Origin: Alphaproteobacteria bacterium
GTDB taxonomy: Bacteria; Pseudomonadota; Alphaproteobacteria; Rs-D84
Assembly: GCA_017642625.1 (NCBI GenBank)
Contig: JAGCOQ010000076.1
Location: 1 to 12,827 of the forward strand
DNA: 12,827 nucleotides
Direction of reading: 5' to 3'
In this document: one piece after another, positions 12,633-12,827 of the stretch
Numbering within the stretch: the first letter of the stretch is position 1
Layout of the letters: each line of letters begins with the position of its first letter
Position numbers and translations under genes: made by a program
The notes under the pieces: generated by a model
What the model saw: only the letters and a program-made list of their open reading frames with translations
The model's database searches: none
What the model was told of the DNA's origin: nothing

Positions 12633-12827
12633 TTAGAAGTTATATGTAAATCCGATTTGGAAGTCGCTGGTATTTGCAACATTGTCGGAATCAGCATATG
12701 CGCCAAAGCCCCAACCTCTTTCCAAACCAACGTTTTCGTTTTCCCATGTATAGCCAGCGTATACGCCCAAGAAGTTCAAGTTCGCATACAAGGTAAACGA
12801 TTCAGAAACATCGTATGTAATCATAGG
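12633..12827 (-). CDS. Outer-membrane beta-barrel protein, C-terminal part (5' end outside window)
   Basis: An open frame enters from the right edge and codes for 64 residues before a TAA at 12633. The first Met visible (ending at 12824) is internal, since a Pro codon precedes it in frame. The sequence has alternating strands (FTLYANLNFLGVYAGYTW), a GWGFGAYADSDN segment and the ending SDFQIGFTYNF, a barrel C-terminal signal. The LERGWGF segment recalls EKGWGF in paralogue 2, so it is probably a third member of the same tandem family, though too little is visible to be certain. Confidence 0.75.
   Translation of the reverse strand, partial: PMITYDVSESFTLYANLNFLGVYAGYTWENENVGLERGWGFGAYADSDNVANTSDFQIGFTYNF

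Noticed and set aside
1..12827. Mobile element, CRISPR array, prophage, toxin-antitoxin or defence genes
   Set aside because: No transposase or integrase, no repeat-spacer pattern and no such protein family; every sizeable frame is a ribosomal, elongation-factor or barrel gene or a shadow of one.

Overview
The window is the minus-strand str-S10-spc ribosomal protein cluster of an alphaproteobacterium, preceded by a tandem set of outer-membrane beta-barrel genes. The alphaproteobacterial call rests on protein signatures: the PRADILHRVVTWQ block of L4, MKRSG...TKIGMTRLY at the start of L3, the S7 and S12 types, and the overall gene order. The protein genes are moderately AT-rich and the spacers strongly so. 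Eighteen stop codons are visible; 17 are TAA, one (rpsC) is TAG and none is TGA. I cannot name a genus.

Layout, in the direction of transcription (right to left). (1) 12827-10641: three outer-membrane beta-barrel genes, the first cut by the window edge. Each is followed by a hairpin terminator. The two complete genes have their own promoter candidates, so they look like separate monocistronic paralogues. (2) 10640-10440: an AT-rich upstream element, a perfect-consensus sigma70 promoter (TTGACA, 16 bp, TATAAT) and a leader of about 144 nt that can fold into a long stem with a palindromic hairpin inside it. (3) 10439-6113: str genes rpsL, rpsG, fusA, tuf. (4) 6032-455: S10 genes rpsJ, rplC, rplD, rplW, rplB, rpsS, rplV, rpsC, rplP, rpmC, rpsQ. 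(5) 358-1: rplN, first gene of the spc set, leaving the window about three codons before its expected end.

The genes make ribosomal proteins of both subunits plus the two GTPases that drive elongation, EF-Tu and EF-G. Apart from P-str and a weaker candidate before tuf I see no good promoter inside the run, so most of it is probably one long transcript. Several spacers (rpsL-rpsG, tuf-rpsJ, rpsJ-rplC, rpmC-rpsQ, rpsQ-rplN) hold hairpins without U-tracts. In three of them (rpsL-rpsG, tuf-rpsJ, rpsJ-rplC) the mismatches are G.U wobbles only when the minus strand is the RNA. They are candidates for autogenous control or processing sites.

There is no mobile element, CRISPR array, phage gene or defence system here, and no wholly new system. 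The points worth a second look are the str leader, the structured spacers, unusual residues at conserved positions in L3, L2, EF-Tu and S12, and the beta-barrel tandem array lying where rpoBC is often found in relatives.
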